A DNA stretch of 64,000 bases from Bemisia tabaci (lineage: Eukaryota > Arthropoda > Insecta > Hemiptera > Aleyrodidae), in assembly GCF_918797505.1 (NCBI RefSeq), contig NC_092795.1:6977434-7041433 (forward strand). Direction: 5' to 3'. Numbering within the stretch: position 1 is the stretch's first letter; each line of letters opens with the position of its first letter. The translations under genes and the position numbers were made by a program. Below the pieces are notes generated by a model, which was not told where the DNA came from, ran no database searches, and saw only the letters and a program-made list of their open reading frames with translations. Below, one piece after another: positions 42,480 to 53,699 of this stretch.

Positions 42480-42722
42480 CAGGCGGATTTAGACACTTCA
42501 AAGGGGGAAAATTTCAGAAATTTTCCAACATTTTAAAGCATCCAATAATTATGCAGTCTGAGTCAATTTCTTCATGAATAATTACCAAATTTAATCGTCC
42601 TTTCTTCTTCTTTCCTTCGTTCCTTGCTCCAATTTTCTTCCTCTTTTTTCTGGTGGAAGAGGAGGAGGAGGGGGGGGGGGGGAGGCACCGTCTACGCCTC
42701 CCGTTGAATCCGCTAATGCCTG
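42480..42722 (+). mobile_element. Family O element
   Basis: Ends caggcggatttagacacttc and gttgaatccgctaatgcctg. Shares tttaaagcatccaataatta, gagtcaatttcttcatgaat and a pyrimidine tract with 12549-12820. G run of 13 at 42670-42682. Possible flanking GGATGCCC / GGATGTCT (6 of 8). Confidence 0.6.
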
Positions 42723-44195
42723 GATGTCTGAAACGGGCAGAAAGACTATACAAATAAATTAGTCTTTCATAATTATTGATCGACACACTCCCGGATTCCA
42801 TTCTTACTTTCCCTCTCAATCCGACTTTTTCCCCGTTGTGGTCTCAATAATAGAGAAAAAGATCAAAATTAACGTAAAGTCAGCAAAAAATCGTGTCTAC
42901 GAAATTAGCGAATTTACACGTTTTGCGCTGTTTAATTTCAACTTTTCCTTTTTGCCGGATCGGAAAATTTTAACGCACTTATAATTTCTCATCCATAATG
43001 TAAGAAAGTCAGAGAATTTTCTCTAACCATACGACTTTCTCAACCATGAAGAAACGACTCAGTGTGAAATACACATAACCTATTGAAATACTACGAGGAG
43101 AGTCTTTTTTTTCTTTTTTGAAATAATAATTTATTTTATCTCATTAATTTAAATTAATTTTGACTGAGCACCAATCATCCAGTGTCAAGCATTAGCATTT
43201 TAAAGGTCGGTTTTACAACGCTGAGCGTGGTGTCCGAGCCTTGAAGCAGTAGCGCCGTCGGGTGATGAACGTTGTTTATTTAAGTGAATTTCTATCCGAT
43301 GAAAGTTCACCTTCGAGAAATTGAAGCGATATTCGCAACGCGCGAGAATTTGCAGGATTTGCAGGTGCGGCCGAGCTGACGGCGTCCACGCACCTTCAGG
43401 ATCTCTCGCTTTGAATCTGTTCGCAAAGAAAGACACGTGGATCTGAGTTACAGCACTTGTATGTACGTGTTGACTTCGATTTGAGTGAAATTAGGTTTCC
43501 ATCTCTGAAAAGTTCGATTAATTGAACTTAAATCTTCGGTGAGCCGCATGAACAAAAGCTATTTTGTCTTTTAGCTTTATCTTAAAAGGTGTTAGCAAAC
43601 ATCGAGCAACCGTTCAAATTTTGTCGAAGTACTAATTTCGTTCCTATTGTTCAACTAAAAACGGATCTATTACATCTGGAAGCACATCTTAGTCGTTCCC
43701 AAAAATTCTCCCATGTAAAACCTGAATTAAAGCTGATAGTATGCGAAAGCAAAAATGAATCGTTCGATCTGACTTATCAAATACAGTATATCGTGTTCGC
43801 ATCCTTTCAGCGTCATCTTACGGTTGACAGAATCGATTCTTAGGAAAAGGAACGTCTATCATATTCTCGTGGTCGGAATGGATCCATTAATTGTGAAAGA
43901 CGTGAAGTAAATTCAGTAATTTAGCAGGGTTTGTTTTTGTTTTTTTCTATCTCGTTGTTTGTTTCACCTCCGGTGCAGATTCACCCTAAACAGAGATTCG
44001 CTTCTATTCGTGGCAGTTCGTGGGATGAAACTTGGGGGGGGGGGGTCGAAGTTTTGAAACATGAAAGGACGCGTCGGGGGTCTCCCTCCAGTCGAGAGGG
44101 TCCTCCATGGGAAAATTTTTGAAAATTATGTCTCCATGAACGCAATCCTCGATTGTCTTCACAATCAGTGAAGTATCATTTTTTTCTTTTCTCTC

Positions 44196-44199
<4 letters not shown>
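42723..44199. other. No recognised feature
   Basis: Includes a 12-G run at 44034-44045. Frames up to 84 residues, no domain. Confidence 0.4.

Positions 44200-44260
<61 letters not shown>
44200..44260 (+). repeat. Poly-A tract of 61 bases
   Basis: Uninterrupted. No recognisable retroelement body lies upstream, so it may be a retroposition tail whose source is not recognisable, or slippage expansion. Its exact length is likely unstable. Confidence 0.9.
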
Positions 44261-44264
<4 letters not shown>

Positions 44265-44352
44265 CAGAACTTTGGGGGGTGACCGCCCGCATCTTCACCC
44301 CATACACGCGCGGCCACTACTATAGGCCGCTTGTACTAATGGAAGCTTATTT

Positions 44353-44608
44353 GGATTGCATTTTGCAAAAAGGAACCACAAGAATTCCAATGTTGCTAAG
44401 ATTGTGAAACTTTTTAACCCTGCAACTATGGACTGATCATCTAATTAAAATTTATCTTTACCTCCAATAAACTACAAATTCATGACGAAAATCACCTTTG
44501 GAAATTTAACTTTTTGCTTAATGTCAGTGATTTTAATACAAAGATTGTTAGTTGCACAATCTTAGCAACATTGGAATCCTCTTGGTTCCTTTTTGCAGAA
44601 TGCAATCC
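44353..44608. mobile_element. Family F foldback
   Basis: Arms ggattgcattttgcaaaaag / ctttttgcagaatgcaatcc and attccaatgttgctaagatt / aatcttagcaacattggaat. Flanking ATTT at 44349-44352 and 44609-44612, the same four bases as the copy at 14359. Confidence 0.85.
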
Positions 44609-44612
44609 ATTT

Positions 44613-44871
44613 GTTCAAACCGCATTCTAACTCTTGCAGGATTGTTCTTGTTGTTCGTCAAAATGAACCCAGCGACCATCGACTTCCTTCTCGATCCATG
44701 ATTTCGGCACAAAATCAGCCCGCAAAATGGCGTCAGGTGGCCTTCGCTAGCGACCTTCACAGGAGTTAAGTCCGTCGGGAAAGCGCGGCTTCCCGGGATG
44801 TAGCGAAAAATCGGGGAAAGGGTCTCCCTCACCGGAAGCGGAGATTCGTCAGAGCGGATCGCGGAACCACC
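44613..44871. other. No recognised feature
   Basis: No gene or repeat family recognised. Confidence 0.35.
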
Positions 44872-44879
44872 GATCCGAC

Positions 44880-45036
44880 CAGTAGCGTGCTTTGCGATCT
44901 ATCATTCGATCTGCCATTTAAACCTATGAAAAAGGATCGATAAACAGGGTGTTTAGATGGAGACCTGAAGAATCGATTTTTAACCACAACTTCAGATGGG
45001 GAAATATCGATAATCGATCATTCACGCCTCGCCACG
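44880..45036 (+). mobile_element. Family A hAT-like MITE
   Basis: Starts cagtagcgtgctttgcgatc and ends cacgcctcgccacg. Flanks GATCCGAC (44872-44879) and GCTTCGAC (45037-45044) match at 6 of 8. Perfect TATCGATA at 45005-45012. Confidence 0.78.
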
Positions 45037-45160
45037 GCTTCGACGGAAACATGCTTTTTGTGTTCGGGAACAGGAGTTGATCGGTGGTACGAATTATTCG
45101 CGCGTATGGTGGAAAATTAAGTGTGACGGTGTTTAAGTAGCGCATCGTCGACGCCATAGG

Positions 45161-45290
45161 ATATCGTCGCTCCTGTGACATAAGAGCGTATATGTTTTTC
45201 CACATGAACCTCAGAAAGCATAGATTTATATATCGAACAGGACTCACGTGGAAATCGAGATACGCCCTTACGTCTTAGGAGCGACGATAT
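45161..45290. mobile_element. Family N MITE, 130 bp, copy 3
   Basis: Arms atatcgtcgctcctgtgaca (then taagagcgtat) and the inverse atacgcccttacgtcttagg (then agcgacgatat). Inner inverted pair ccacatgaacctc / gactcacgtgg. Confidence 0.8.
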
Positions 45291-45887
45291 AGCAGCAGCA
45301 TAAAACTGTGTCTCTCGCTACGAGCTTCGGTAACATTGTAAACCCACTTATGCGATTAGGAGCTGATATCCCCAAGTGCTGAACTTTTTTTCCTAGAGCA
45401 GTATCGACCATCGAATGGAGAATTTGCACGCAAATTTTTTATTTCTTCATCCTAGAGTGTCATAATAGCTGATTTCTAAGTACTTTTTATAAGTTTTTGC
45501 TGATATGGGAAATAGTATAAAAATGGATGTAAAATTGAGGAAATGCTTCGCCTAGTGACGTCATCTGGCGGCTTTTCTCTTTCAAACACATGTTTCTTAG
45601 CAGATTAGATCATTTTTTCGTATCTCCCCTAGTGATTTTTCAATGAATGAACATAGGGTATCCTTATGCTCCGTACAATCACAATCAGTAGTTTTCACTT
45701 TCACTCGAAATTATCAAGTTTCAGACGTCTGCAAATTCTCCATTTTGAAGCTGAACCAATACAATATATTTTACTTTTACACTTTAAAGATCCTTTATCT
45801 TTTAGAGTCAAATCTGGCAACTTAAAGGTAAAAAAAAAAAATTATAAAAAAATGAACGTAACTTTCGGAAGTCAACGCTCGGATGCG
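45291..45887. other. AT-rich, no recognised feature
   Basis: No gene or repeat family recognised. Confidence 0.4.
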
Positions 45888-45998
45888 CCGAATAATGACT
45901 GATGTCCACAGGGGTGAGCAGGTGCTTTAGCAATCCTAACATTATTTGCGAAACTTGTCGAGCAAAATGCTCACCCCGACATTCATCAGTTATCATAG
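45888..45998. repeat. Hairpin element, arms of about 28 bp
   Basis: aatgactgatgtccacaggg gtgagca is mirrored by tgctcaccccgacattcatc agtta, with about 46 bases between. Small indels in the arms. Confidence 0.65.
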
Positions 45999-46618
45999 GA
46001 CGAATTTTATTTGATTTTTTGCGAGACAAATCGTTCCCTAACCATCATTCGGTGAAAAATAGCGTTGACCTCCTAACTAGCTTGTGCCTCAATCAATTAC
46101 ATTGCTTTGACTGTAAATGAGGGGTCTCTCACAGCCGAATTCGCGTTAACAGCCAACTTCAATGTGCCGCGTCATTAAAGCGTATCGTCCTAACGATCTT
46201 AATTAGCTTCTGCACCCTAAAGTTTGAATAGGCTTTTAAAAGCTTTTACAAGTTTCCACTCCCATTGCAACTTTTTCCGTGCACCCAACTTTCCGATTGC
46301 CCTTTTTCCTCCGTTTTCGTTTCCAATACTTTTTTTCTAGAAAGTGTCTCGGCGAGAGGTTTCCTCGCCGCTGAAGTATCATTTTCAACCATTCCGACAG
46401 TTTTAAGTACTCGCGATCATAATGCATCGCGGAATCTAGTAATTTTGACTAATTGATAAGTTTGATTGTTATGCCACCCCTGCTGCAGGAAATGAAAATT
46501 TTTCACTGTCCTATTGTGTGGAGCAATTATTGAACAGTAAGTTAAATACATTACTGCAGCACAGGAGAACGAGCCTTTGGAAGAGGTTGATCATGAAAAT
46601 TTGACTTAAAACTGCATT
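45999..46618. other. No recognised feature
   Basis: No gene or repeat family recognised. Confidence 0.4.
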
Positions 46619-46901
46619 CAGGGTTGTCGCAGTCAGGGAAAATCGGGAAATGTCAGGAAAATTTTAAAAGTCCGGGAAAAGCTGAAAATGTTAGGGAACA
46701 TGACGAAAACGTCAGGGAAAAATGATTAGGTCACCTTTATTTGCTGTTTAGAATTGGTTTGACGTTTCGAACAACAAGTTTTGCCTGAAACCCTTTTCCA
46801 ATTATGTCTTTCTAACCATCTGGCATTTCTTCAATTGTTCCATTGGAATTTCACCAAAATGTGTCAGCAAATTTAATTTTCGAAATTCTGTGGTAACTCT
46901 G
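46619..46901 (+). mobile_element. Family C element with probable 6-bp TSD
   Basis: Ends cagggttgtcgcagtcaggg and ctgtggtaactctg. Flanks TGCATT / TGCATA match at 5 of 6. Core gtttgacgtttcgaacaaca present. Confidence 0.8.
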
Positions 46902-47198
46902 TGCATATTTTGATGTTTATTTCGTCTCTAAAAGAGCATGTGTCCATCGCATCAGCCTGTACTGCAAGCTTGTGTCCTCAGCGACTGGTGGCTAGGACGG
47001 GATAAACTCCGCCCGCTTCACTCGTCGGATTCGGGCTTTTCAATCGAGTTTTCCTCTTTTTAAACGGCATTTGTTGCGGCTTCGTTCGATCCTCAACCGC
47101 GGATTATTGCGGCAAATCCAGTGTTCACGCGGCTTTGCCGGGCACCGATATTATGCATGTCCATTCCCTGATCACCTCTCGCAATAAGACGCCCCACG
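46902..47198. other. Mostly unrecognised; short family G-like words
   Basis: atattttgatgtttatttcg at 46906-46925 matches the family G interior but stands alone. Confidence 0.35.
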
Positions 47199-47202
47199 CT
47201 CT

Positions 47203-47454
47203 CTGCCGAGCCGGAAAGAACGCCGTATGAACACTTGAATGTTGCCAAATTTCCTCTGAGGAAATATTTGTTTTTAAGGAAAGACGGGAATATTTTCCCT
47301 TGATATTTTCAGACACTTTAGATCAAATTGCAAAGTAAATTTTCTTAAAAATCGGAAGCAAAATATTCACCGATAGTCCTGAAAATATGTGACTTATCAA
47401 AGGAAATTTGGCGACATTTGAAGGCTGTTATGGCGTTTTTGCTTGGCAAGGCAG
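47203..47454. mobile_element. Family B MITE
   Basis: Ends ctgccgagccggaaagaacg and gtttttgcttggcaaggcag. Flanks CTCT / CTTT match at 3 of 4. Interior gacactttagatcaaattgc matches the family. Confidence 0.82.
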
Positions 47455-47665
47455 CTTTAGTTTCTGGTCCCTCTCGCCCCGCCACGCCGCGGCCGGCTCG
47501 ATTACTTATTTGGATCGATTAAACGAACTATTAGGTTATCTTGCAATCTATCCCTGCTCACGCGCGAGGGAGGCCTGTCTGCATCGTTGCCAAATCATGA
47601 TTTTAACGATAAAATTCAAGAGGAATACATTCAAGTAAAAGGCTGATACACGGAAAGGGAAAGTA
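47455..47665. other. No recognised feature
   Basis: No gene or repeat family recognised. Confidence 0.35.
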
Positions 47666-47901
47666 CACTGGAAAAAAAAAACACATTGGATCTAGAGTCC
47701 AGACTCTTAAAAACATCGACAAGAAAAAATACTCTTGATTCAATCAGATTTAAGCTTAAATCAAGAACCAAGCCTCTTAATTTGAGCGGATTTCCTTTTG
47801 ATTTCAGCTTAAATCTGATTGAATCAAGAGTCCTTTTTCTTGTTGATGTTTTCAAGAGTCTCGACTCTAGATCCAATGTGTTTTTTTTTTTTTTTTCAGT
47901 T
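47666..47901. mobile_element. Family H foldback, H4 subfamily
   Basis: Starts cactggaaaaaaaaaacaca; palindrome with arms ttggatctagagtccagact / agtctcgactctagatccaa and ttgattcaatcagatttaag / cttaaatctgattgaatcaa; ends in a T run then cagtt. Almost identical to 49546-49787. Confidence 0.85.
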
Positions 47902-48821
47902 TAACCGAGTATTATGTTAACCCTTAACATCCTGAGATTTTGTGTTTTTGGAGTTTTTTTATAAAGCCACTAAAGCTTCCTGAGAGTAAATTAATGAAAA
48001 TGAATTGCTTAGGTGAAGACTTAGGCCATGCTGAATTCTGCTGTGCCGTATGGTTTCGCGGACGAAGAAACGTAACTTAATTCCAAGCTCGCAAAATTGA
48101 TTCGAATAATCCAATTTTTTGCAATAATGCACCGTGCTATTTTCGTCCAAAATTTGTCTAATTTTTGTATGAGAGCAGAAGATCAATCAGGACTCTTTTC
48201 GTTTACAAATGCCCAAGAATCTCTCGGTAAAAATGCGATTTTCGATGGGACTTTCGGTAACATTCATTTGTAGTTATACGTTCTTTTGTGGGGGAACGAT
48301 GATATCTGGGTACGCCAGGATGCTGAGGGTTCAAATGGCATAAGATCCCACGAAATTTACGCGAAATTTTATCCACGTATTACGGAGGCCTGAAAGCGTG
48401 TCATGTATGGCACGCCAAATTTTTAAAGGTTTCAATGTAGAGTAGAACACAAATTAATCTAAAATGTGCAATGAGTAACTTCTGATTAGTTTTTCCTGGG
48501 GTTACATTGACCGAAGCTTTGGTTTGAATATTTGCAACTCGTTAAAAATCAGGCGCTAGCCGCCAGCATCAAGCCAGCATATCCCATTGGTGATCATTCC
48601 AATGTGCTATAGCCACTTGCAAGTCGCAAAATTTAAGGGATATAGAGAAGGCCAAGAGTACATTAGTTCAGCAGAACACTATCTTCATCCCCAGATCTTT
48701 CAGAGAGAAACCTCCGGTTTTGGTCGATTTAACATAAATTTTGGTCGATCAACCAAGTCCTTTTTGACGGTCAGTCCGAAAAAAAATAACCCAAGGTAAT
48801 CATCACCACGGAAATGTTTAA
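47902..48821. other. No recognised feature
   Basis: A diverged pair of words (ctcgttaaaaatcaggcgct here, ctcgttaaaaattagtcccc near 52.09 kb) hints at a low-copy repeat I cannot delimit. Confidence 0.4.
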
Positions 48822-49113
48822 CAGGATTGCCACAGTCAGGGAATACTGGAAAACGTCGGGAAATTTTAAAAAGCCAGGGAAAACTTGGAAATGTCAGGAA
48901 AAATGTGGAAAGAGTCAGGAAAATATTTCTAATTTACCTTTATTCGCTTTCTAGAATGGATTTGACGTCTAGCGCATCAAATTTTGTCTGGAAACTATTT
49001 CAAATTATGTCTTCATGACCATATGGCATCTCCTCAATTGTCACGGAATTGTACGCAAATATGTCAGGAAAATGTCAGGGAACTTCATTTTTCTAAATTT
49101 TGTGGCAACCCTG
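48822..49113 (+). mobile_element. Family C element with probable 6-bp TSD
   Basis: Ends caggattgccacagtcaggg and ttttgtggcaaccctg. Flanks GTTTAA / ATTTAA match at 5 of 6. Confidence 0.82.
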
Positions 49114-49451
49114 ATTTAACTGTTAGTTCTTTTCAGTACTTCTACTTCAAATTCGGAGGAATTGAAGCTGTCATGGCGAAAGAAACTGGAAACCCTTATT
49201 TTTTTGGATCGGCAACGGGGGGTTTAGGAGTCGTGTTCTGGATAAGGAATATCGTAATAGTATCGGGTTGGCGGCGAGCTAATAGCAGGGATTAGCGGTC
49301 GTATCGGCCAGATCTCAGATCCGATCCATCTCGCATCATCGTCGCGAAACCGCGCCATTTCGCAACTCGCCACTCGCCCGCCCCCCGCGGGATTATGACT
49401 CCAACTCAAACAAAAAAAATTAGCGAGAAGCTGCATTCAATCAGCCGCGCC
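49114..49451. other. No recognised feature
   Basis: No gene or repeat family recognised. Confidence 0.35.
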
Positions 49452-49545
49452 GCTGTGCAGCGGAACGAGTCATCGCGAAAGGTTGGGCATGAAATATTCG
49501 GCTACAATTGGACATTTTGATGTTTATTTGGACGTAGTTCTGCTA
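49452..49545 (+). mobile_element. Family G left half, broken at family H
   Basis: ctgtgcagcggaacgagtca (for cacagtggatcgagtca), aaaggttgggcatgaaat and acattttgatgtttatttgg match the left half of G. The right half does not resume after the H element. Confidence 0.58.
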
Positions 49546-49787
49546 CACTGGAAAAAAAACCCCATCGGATCCGACCCATCCCCATCCAAGTCCAGACTCT
49601 TAAAAACATCGACAAGAAAAAATACTCTTGATTCAATCGGATTTTTGCTTAAATCAAGAACCAAGCCTCTTAATTTGAGCGGATTTTCCTTTGATTTAAG
49701 CTTAAATCTGATTGAATCAAAAGTATTTTTTCTTGTCAATGTTTTCAAGAGTCTGGACTCTAGATCCAACGTGTTTTTTTTCTAGTG
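49546..49787. mobile_element. Family H foldback, H4 subfamily, second copy
   Basis: Starts cactggaaaaaaaaccccat and ends cgtgttttttttctagtg. Inner palindrome as at 47666. The left arm differs near its end (ggatccgacccatccccatc where a ctaga word is expected), while the right arm keeps tctagatccaa, showing independent divergence of one arm. Confidence 0.83.
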
Positions 49788-49811
49788 TAAACGGAACCAG
49801 AGACAGGTGGG

Positions 49812-49985
49812 AGGGTTGCCATAGTCAGGGAAAATGACGGAATTGTCAGGGGAAAATCGTCAAATCACATTAATCTGCTTTCTCAAGTGGGTTTGACGTT
49901 TCGAACAACACATTCAGCCTAAAAACTATTCCTAACTATGGCATCTATAAAAATATGGCATTTGTTCAATTGTCAGGGAATTTAG
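49812..49985 (+). mobile_element. Family C element, 3'-truncated by a tandem array
   Basis: agggttgccatagtcaggga … gtttgacgtttcgaacaaca … ttgttcaattgtcagggaat. The expected right end is replaced by the 76-bp array. Confidence 0.75.
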
Positions 49986-50381
49986 TTTAGTTGAGGAGGT
50001 TAGTTTAGTTGCGTGACCCAACCGAACGCTAAAAACGCCTCCAAATCTGGCGATACCTCCCGCTTTGCCGGGAAGTTAGTTTAGTTGCGTGACCCAACCG
50101 AACGCTTAGAACGGCCTTCAAATCTGACTATACATCCCGCTTTGCCGGGAGGTTAGTTTAGTTGCGTGACCCAACCGAACGCTTAGAACGCCTTCAAATC
50201 TGGCGATACCTCCCGCTTTGCCGAGAGGTTAGTTTAGTTGCGTGACCCAACCGAACGCTTAAAACGCCTCCAAATCTGGCGATACCTCCCGCTTTGCCGG
50301 GAAGTTAGTTTAGTTGCGTGACCTAACCGAACGCTTAGAACGCCTTCAAATCTGGCGATACTTCTCGCTTCTCCGGGAGGC
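49986..50381 (+). repeat. Tandem array, 76-77-bp unit, about five units
   Basis: ttagtttagttgcgtgaccc begins units at 50000, 50076, 50153, 50229 and 50305. Each unit also holds aaccgaacgct, aaatctggcgatacc and a hairpin ctcccgctttgccgggag. The partial first unit (ttagtttagttgagga) abuts the family C break. Confidence 0.93.
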
Positions 50382-50954
50382 TCTCCAAATCTGTCAAAGA
50401 CAAATCTCAAATGATTTGCAAGTCAGATTTTGGCACATAATGCGGCTTTTTCGGCATTTGACCGGAAACCCGCAAACCTCGCATATTTCGCCAAAAGCGG
50501 CTATAAAGACCTATGTTTAGGTCAACGCTAGACCTTCATTAGACCCCAAAAGGATCAAATCCTTCTGTATTCTGTAAAATATAAACCTAAAAAATCTTCG
50601 AGTCACAATTTCTGTGTCAGTGAATTTTTATTGACGTTTTGTTCTTATTGGAATGTTACAGGCCTGGCTGCGTGAATTCTCCAAGACTAATAAATGGAGC
50701 CTGAGCTAGATACGTTGTAAGTAATTTTATATAGTTCATTCTCAAAAGTCGATTGTATGAGCTGAGGTAATTTAGATTCATAACTACGAATGTTTGGAGG
50801 CTGCATGTTAAAAATCAGATAAAGATTAGCACACGAGTGAAACTATAAATTCAGTGGTGAAAATTCATTTCGGAAAATCAAATACATTTCCAAAATGCTG
50901 TGCCCGACTCACAGAGAAATTCGAAGTTCAACCGTCAATTTTTCTAAGCAACAA
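50382..50954. other. No recognised feature
   Basis: No gene or repeat family recognised. Confidence 0.4.
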
Positions 50955-51325
50955 CAGGATTACCGGCTATGTGGAAAATCGGGAAAGTCAGGATCGATCT
51001 GACACATCTACTTATCAATAAAATATATTCTTGACCTGCCAACCGCTTACCCTTTCTGGTAATTTTTAAGGCATGTCATTTTGTGACCAGCTACTGAACG
51101 CCTATCTCCAGAGTTTGATCTCCAAACAAATAAATTGTGTCTGAAGTTAAGCGAAAGTCTTCGTATTCAAAATAAATAAATAAATAAATATTAAAAAAAT
51201 AAGTCGAAATTTTGTTCGAAGGTCAGGAAAAGTCAGGGAATCAGAAAATATTGGAGTCAGGGAAAAGCGGAAATAGTCAGGGAAAAGTCAGAAAATTTGA
51301 AAATGAAGAAATTGCGGCAACTCTA
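50955..51325 (+). mobile_element. Family C remnant, strongly diverged
   Basis: Left: caggattaccggctatgtgg, aaaatcgggaaagtcagg. Right: repeated agtcagggaaaagtcag words and gcggcaactct. The middle is unrelated and includes an AAAT microsatellite at 51171-51191. Confidence 0.45.
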
Positions 51326-52467
51326 AACTATTAAAATACGTGCACCTGGAAAACTAGAAGCCTAAGTGTGGAAAAATCTAAATTTTCCCGCACTTCCGTT
51401 CTCAGCGGTTCATATTTTCCAGTTCCCTCGCAATCTCAGCGAGCTCTCAGCGAAAGAAAACTTTAAAATAAGGCAAACACGGCGCTAACCGCCCTTAGTG
51501 GCGAGTTGATGAATCGCAAAGCTGAGTTGATGAAATATTCACGAGTCAATTCAAAGAGGAACCCGGAACGGCCCCTCATCCCCTCGCTTCCCAGCCGGAA
51601 AGATCTACAGCTTTACTATCTCGTCCGTCCGAAACAAGCGGTTCGCTCATTCGGCTGAATTTTGCGCTCGGATTAGGTGGAAAACTTACCTCTCGAGCAG
51701 CCCGAACATTCATGTCGGTGAGCACAAAACGTTACTTCTCTAACGAGACGGCATCAGTGCATCTAAGGGTGAGCCCTGTCGTTCGTGTAACGGCATACAC
51801 TCCAGGGTTCATGCCGAGATGGAGTTATGCTTACGTCAGAAGACCAGAGAAGATACGAATTACGGGATGGGTTCATTTGAAGTTATTGTGCGAGATGAAG
51901 AAAATATGCTGCGCCTGTAGTGTAAAAGAGGTCTCTAAGGCGTGATTAAGGAGGAGGTGCCCAATAAGAAAAAGTAACCAAAAGCTTGTGTTAATGTAGG
52001 AAGTTAAACACGAAGTATTACCAAATTTGGTTGATTTTTTGCACTAGTTTTCCTGTGTGTCAAATCGACCAAATCTTCGTGTTGAAATTCTGCGATCTCG
52101 TTAAAAATTAGTCCCCTGGACCGTCTCGATGTAAGTCCAACGCACCAGCCATTCGCAAGTTGTGACATCAACACGGAAATTTTTTACAGTGTGGATGAAC
52201 TAGAGCATTTTGCATTTCTTGCAACATTTCATTCAAACATTTTGATATTTCGGTCGGTTTCAGAGTCCTGTACCTATCTTGCGGTTGACGCGGCAAGAGG
52301 AGACCATCCGCGCACCGGAAATCAGGAAGAAATTCAGCGGTTTTTTTAAAATAATTCTAGTTTCCACCCTTGTTAACAATTTTTGACGAATAAGTGTAAA
52401 ATATTATAAAAAATAGCAACCTCATCAATCTTGTCATATTGCGGTCTCCGACGAAGACGACGCGACG
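51326..52467. other. No recognised gene; one imperfect inverted pair
   Basis: aacacgaagtattaccaaat, ttggttgat (from about 52008) and atcgaccaaatcttcgtgtt (about 52065-52084) are inverted. Not assignable to a family. Confidence 0.4.
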
Positions 52468-52700
52468 CACAGTGAATCGAGTCAAACAGAAAGGTCGGAC
52501 ATGAAATTTTTAACTAAAACTGCAAATTTTGATCTTTAATTCGTCACATTTTGAATTCTAAGGGGTGGCTGTGGACGAAAATTTTACGAGAAAACCAATG
52601 AAACCATCTTTAAAACCTCAAAGTTTATTATAAATGCAGTTGTAAGCTTTTAAAGTTTCCAAATTTTGTCCGACCTCTCCCGTTGACTCGATCCACTTTG
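52468..52700 (+). mobile_element. Family G element, copy 5
   Basis: Ends cacagtgaatcgagtcaaac and gactcgatccactttg, inner aaaggtcggac / gtccgacctctc. Interior actaaaactgcaaattttga and acgagaaaaccaatgaaacc closely follow copy 2. Confidence 0.82.
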
Positions 52701-53677
52701 CGGCGTCTGCCAGTCTCTGAACTTTCCCACCCTCGTAATGAGCGATACCACGTTTTCTCGTCGTGAGAATTCGGGTTCGGAGATATGCACACACTGTGTG
52801 ATCCCTTGCCTGAGCAGTCAAAGACTAATATCTCGTGACGTCATCAGACCTTCCCCACCGGTTTCACTCTTTCGGTGCCCCTTCGTTCACCCTTCTCATG
52901 ACGTCAACAATCCGCACTGTAGCCGAATTTTATGGAAATCGGCCTTGCGACGAAAGAACCACTCAAGTCCAACAGAAAACCGGGATAGGTATGAGGTTTT
53001 GGATCAGCATAGCAGATCCTCCGACTCAAGCATACTGTTAGGAAAACAGCAACATGCACATTTTAGTGTGAGACCTAGAGTGCATAAGTAAACCATGCGT
53101 ATCATGGCTCAATATTGATGTGGAGTTACTGCTGTCTTCTGTGTCGACGGAGTACGCTCCGACGAAGATGCGAGTCGACAAGAATGCGAGCAGATGCGCT
53201 TGCGCTTGTTGTGTCGCGAACACGTGGTGCGAATATGGTCCGCGGACCCCTCTTCCCCCCTTCAACCCCCCTCCGGCGCGTCGATTCGCTGTCGTCTCTC
53301 CTTGACCTTCTCAACTGGATCCATGCCGCGCTGACTAGGCTAGGATCTTGTTGTGATCTAATTTTCTAGGAATTTTTGTGTCTTCTCTTTCATTGTCGTA
53401 CTGCCTTTCCCGTCAGGTATGCTGCGCTGCAGTGTTTCTCCTCGCAAGTCGCAACGAATGCAAAATATGTTTTTTCCTGTGATTTGTTTCCTTTATTTCT
53501 TTTAAGGAGTGCAGGATGCTCTGTGCCTCGAGGAGGCCTCTGCAATTTTCTGCTACGCGTCGGATTTTCGAAAAGAGGTTAACGCGACGTGCTGTTCAAA
53601 ATTTTGGATAATTTTTGTCTGTGTGACGAACTCGTATTACTCCGTATGAGTTGAAAATCCGAAACCTTTTAAAAGCC
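52701..53677. other. No recognised feature
   Basis: Frames up to 117 residues (52738-53091) without domain. Confidence 0.4.
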
Positions 53678-53699
53678 AAAAAAAAAAAAAAAAAAAAAA
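53678..53699 (+). repeat. Poly-A tract of 22 bases
   Basis: No retroelement recognised upstream. Confidence 0.85.

Noticed and set aside
44200..44260. Retrotransposon or processed pseudogene tail
   Set aside because: No body, target duplication or coding remnant could be recognised upstream.
44153..44407. 84-residue frame with a poly-lysine run and YLDCILQKGTTRIPMLLRL
   Set aside because: The lysines are the poly-A tract and the tail is the arm of a family F foldback.
49986..50381. Helitron 3' end suggested by the GC hairpin in each 76-bp unit
   Set aside because: The hairpin is not followed by CTRR and no TC start or A/T target boundary is visible.
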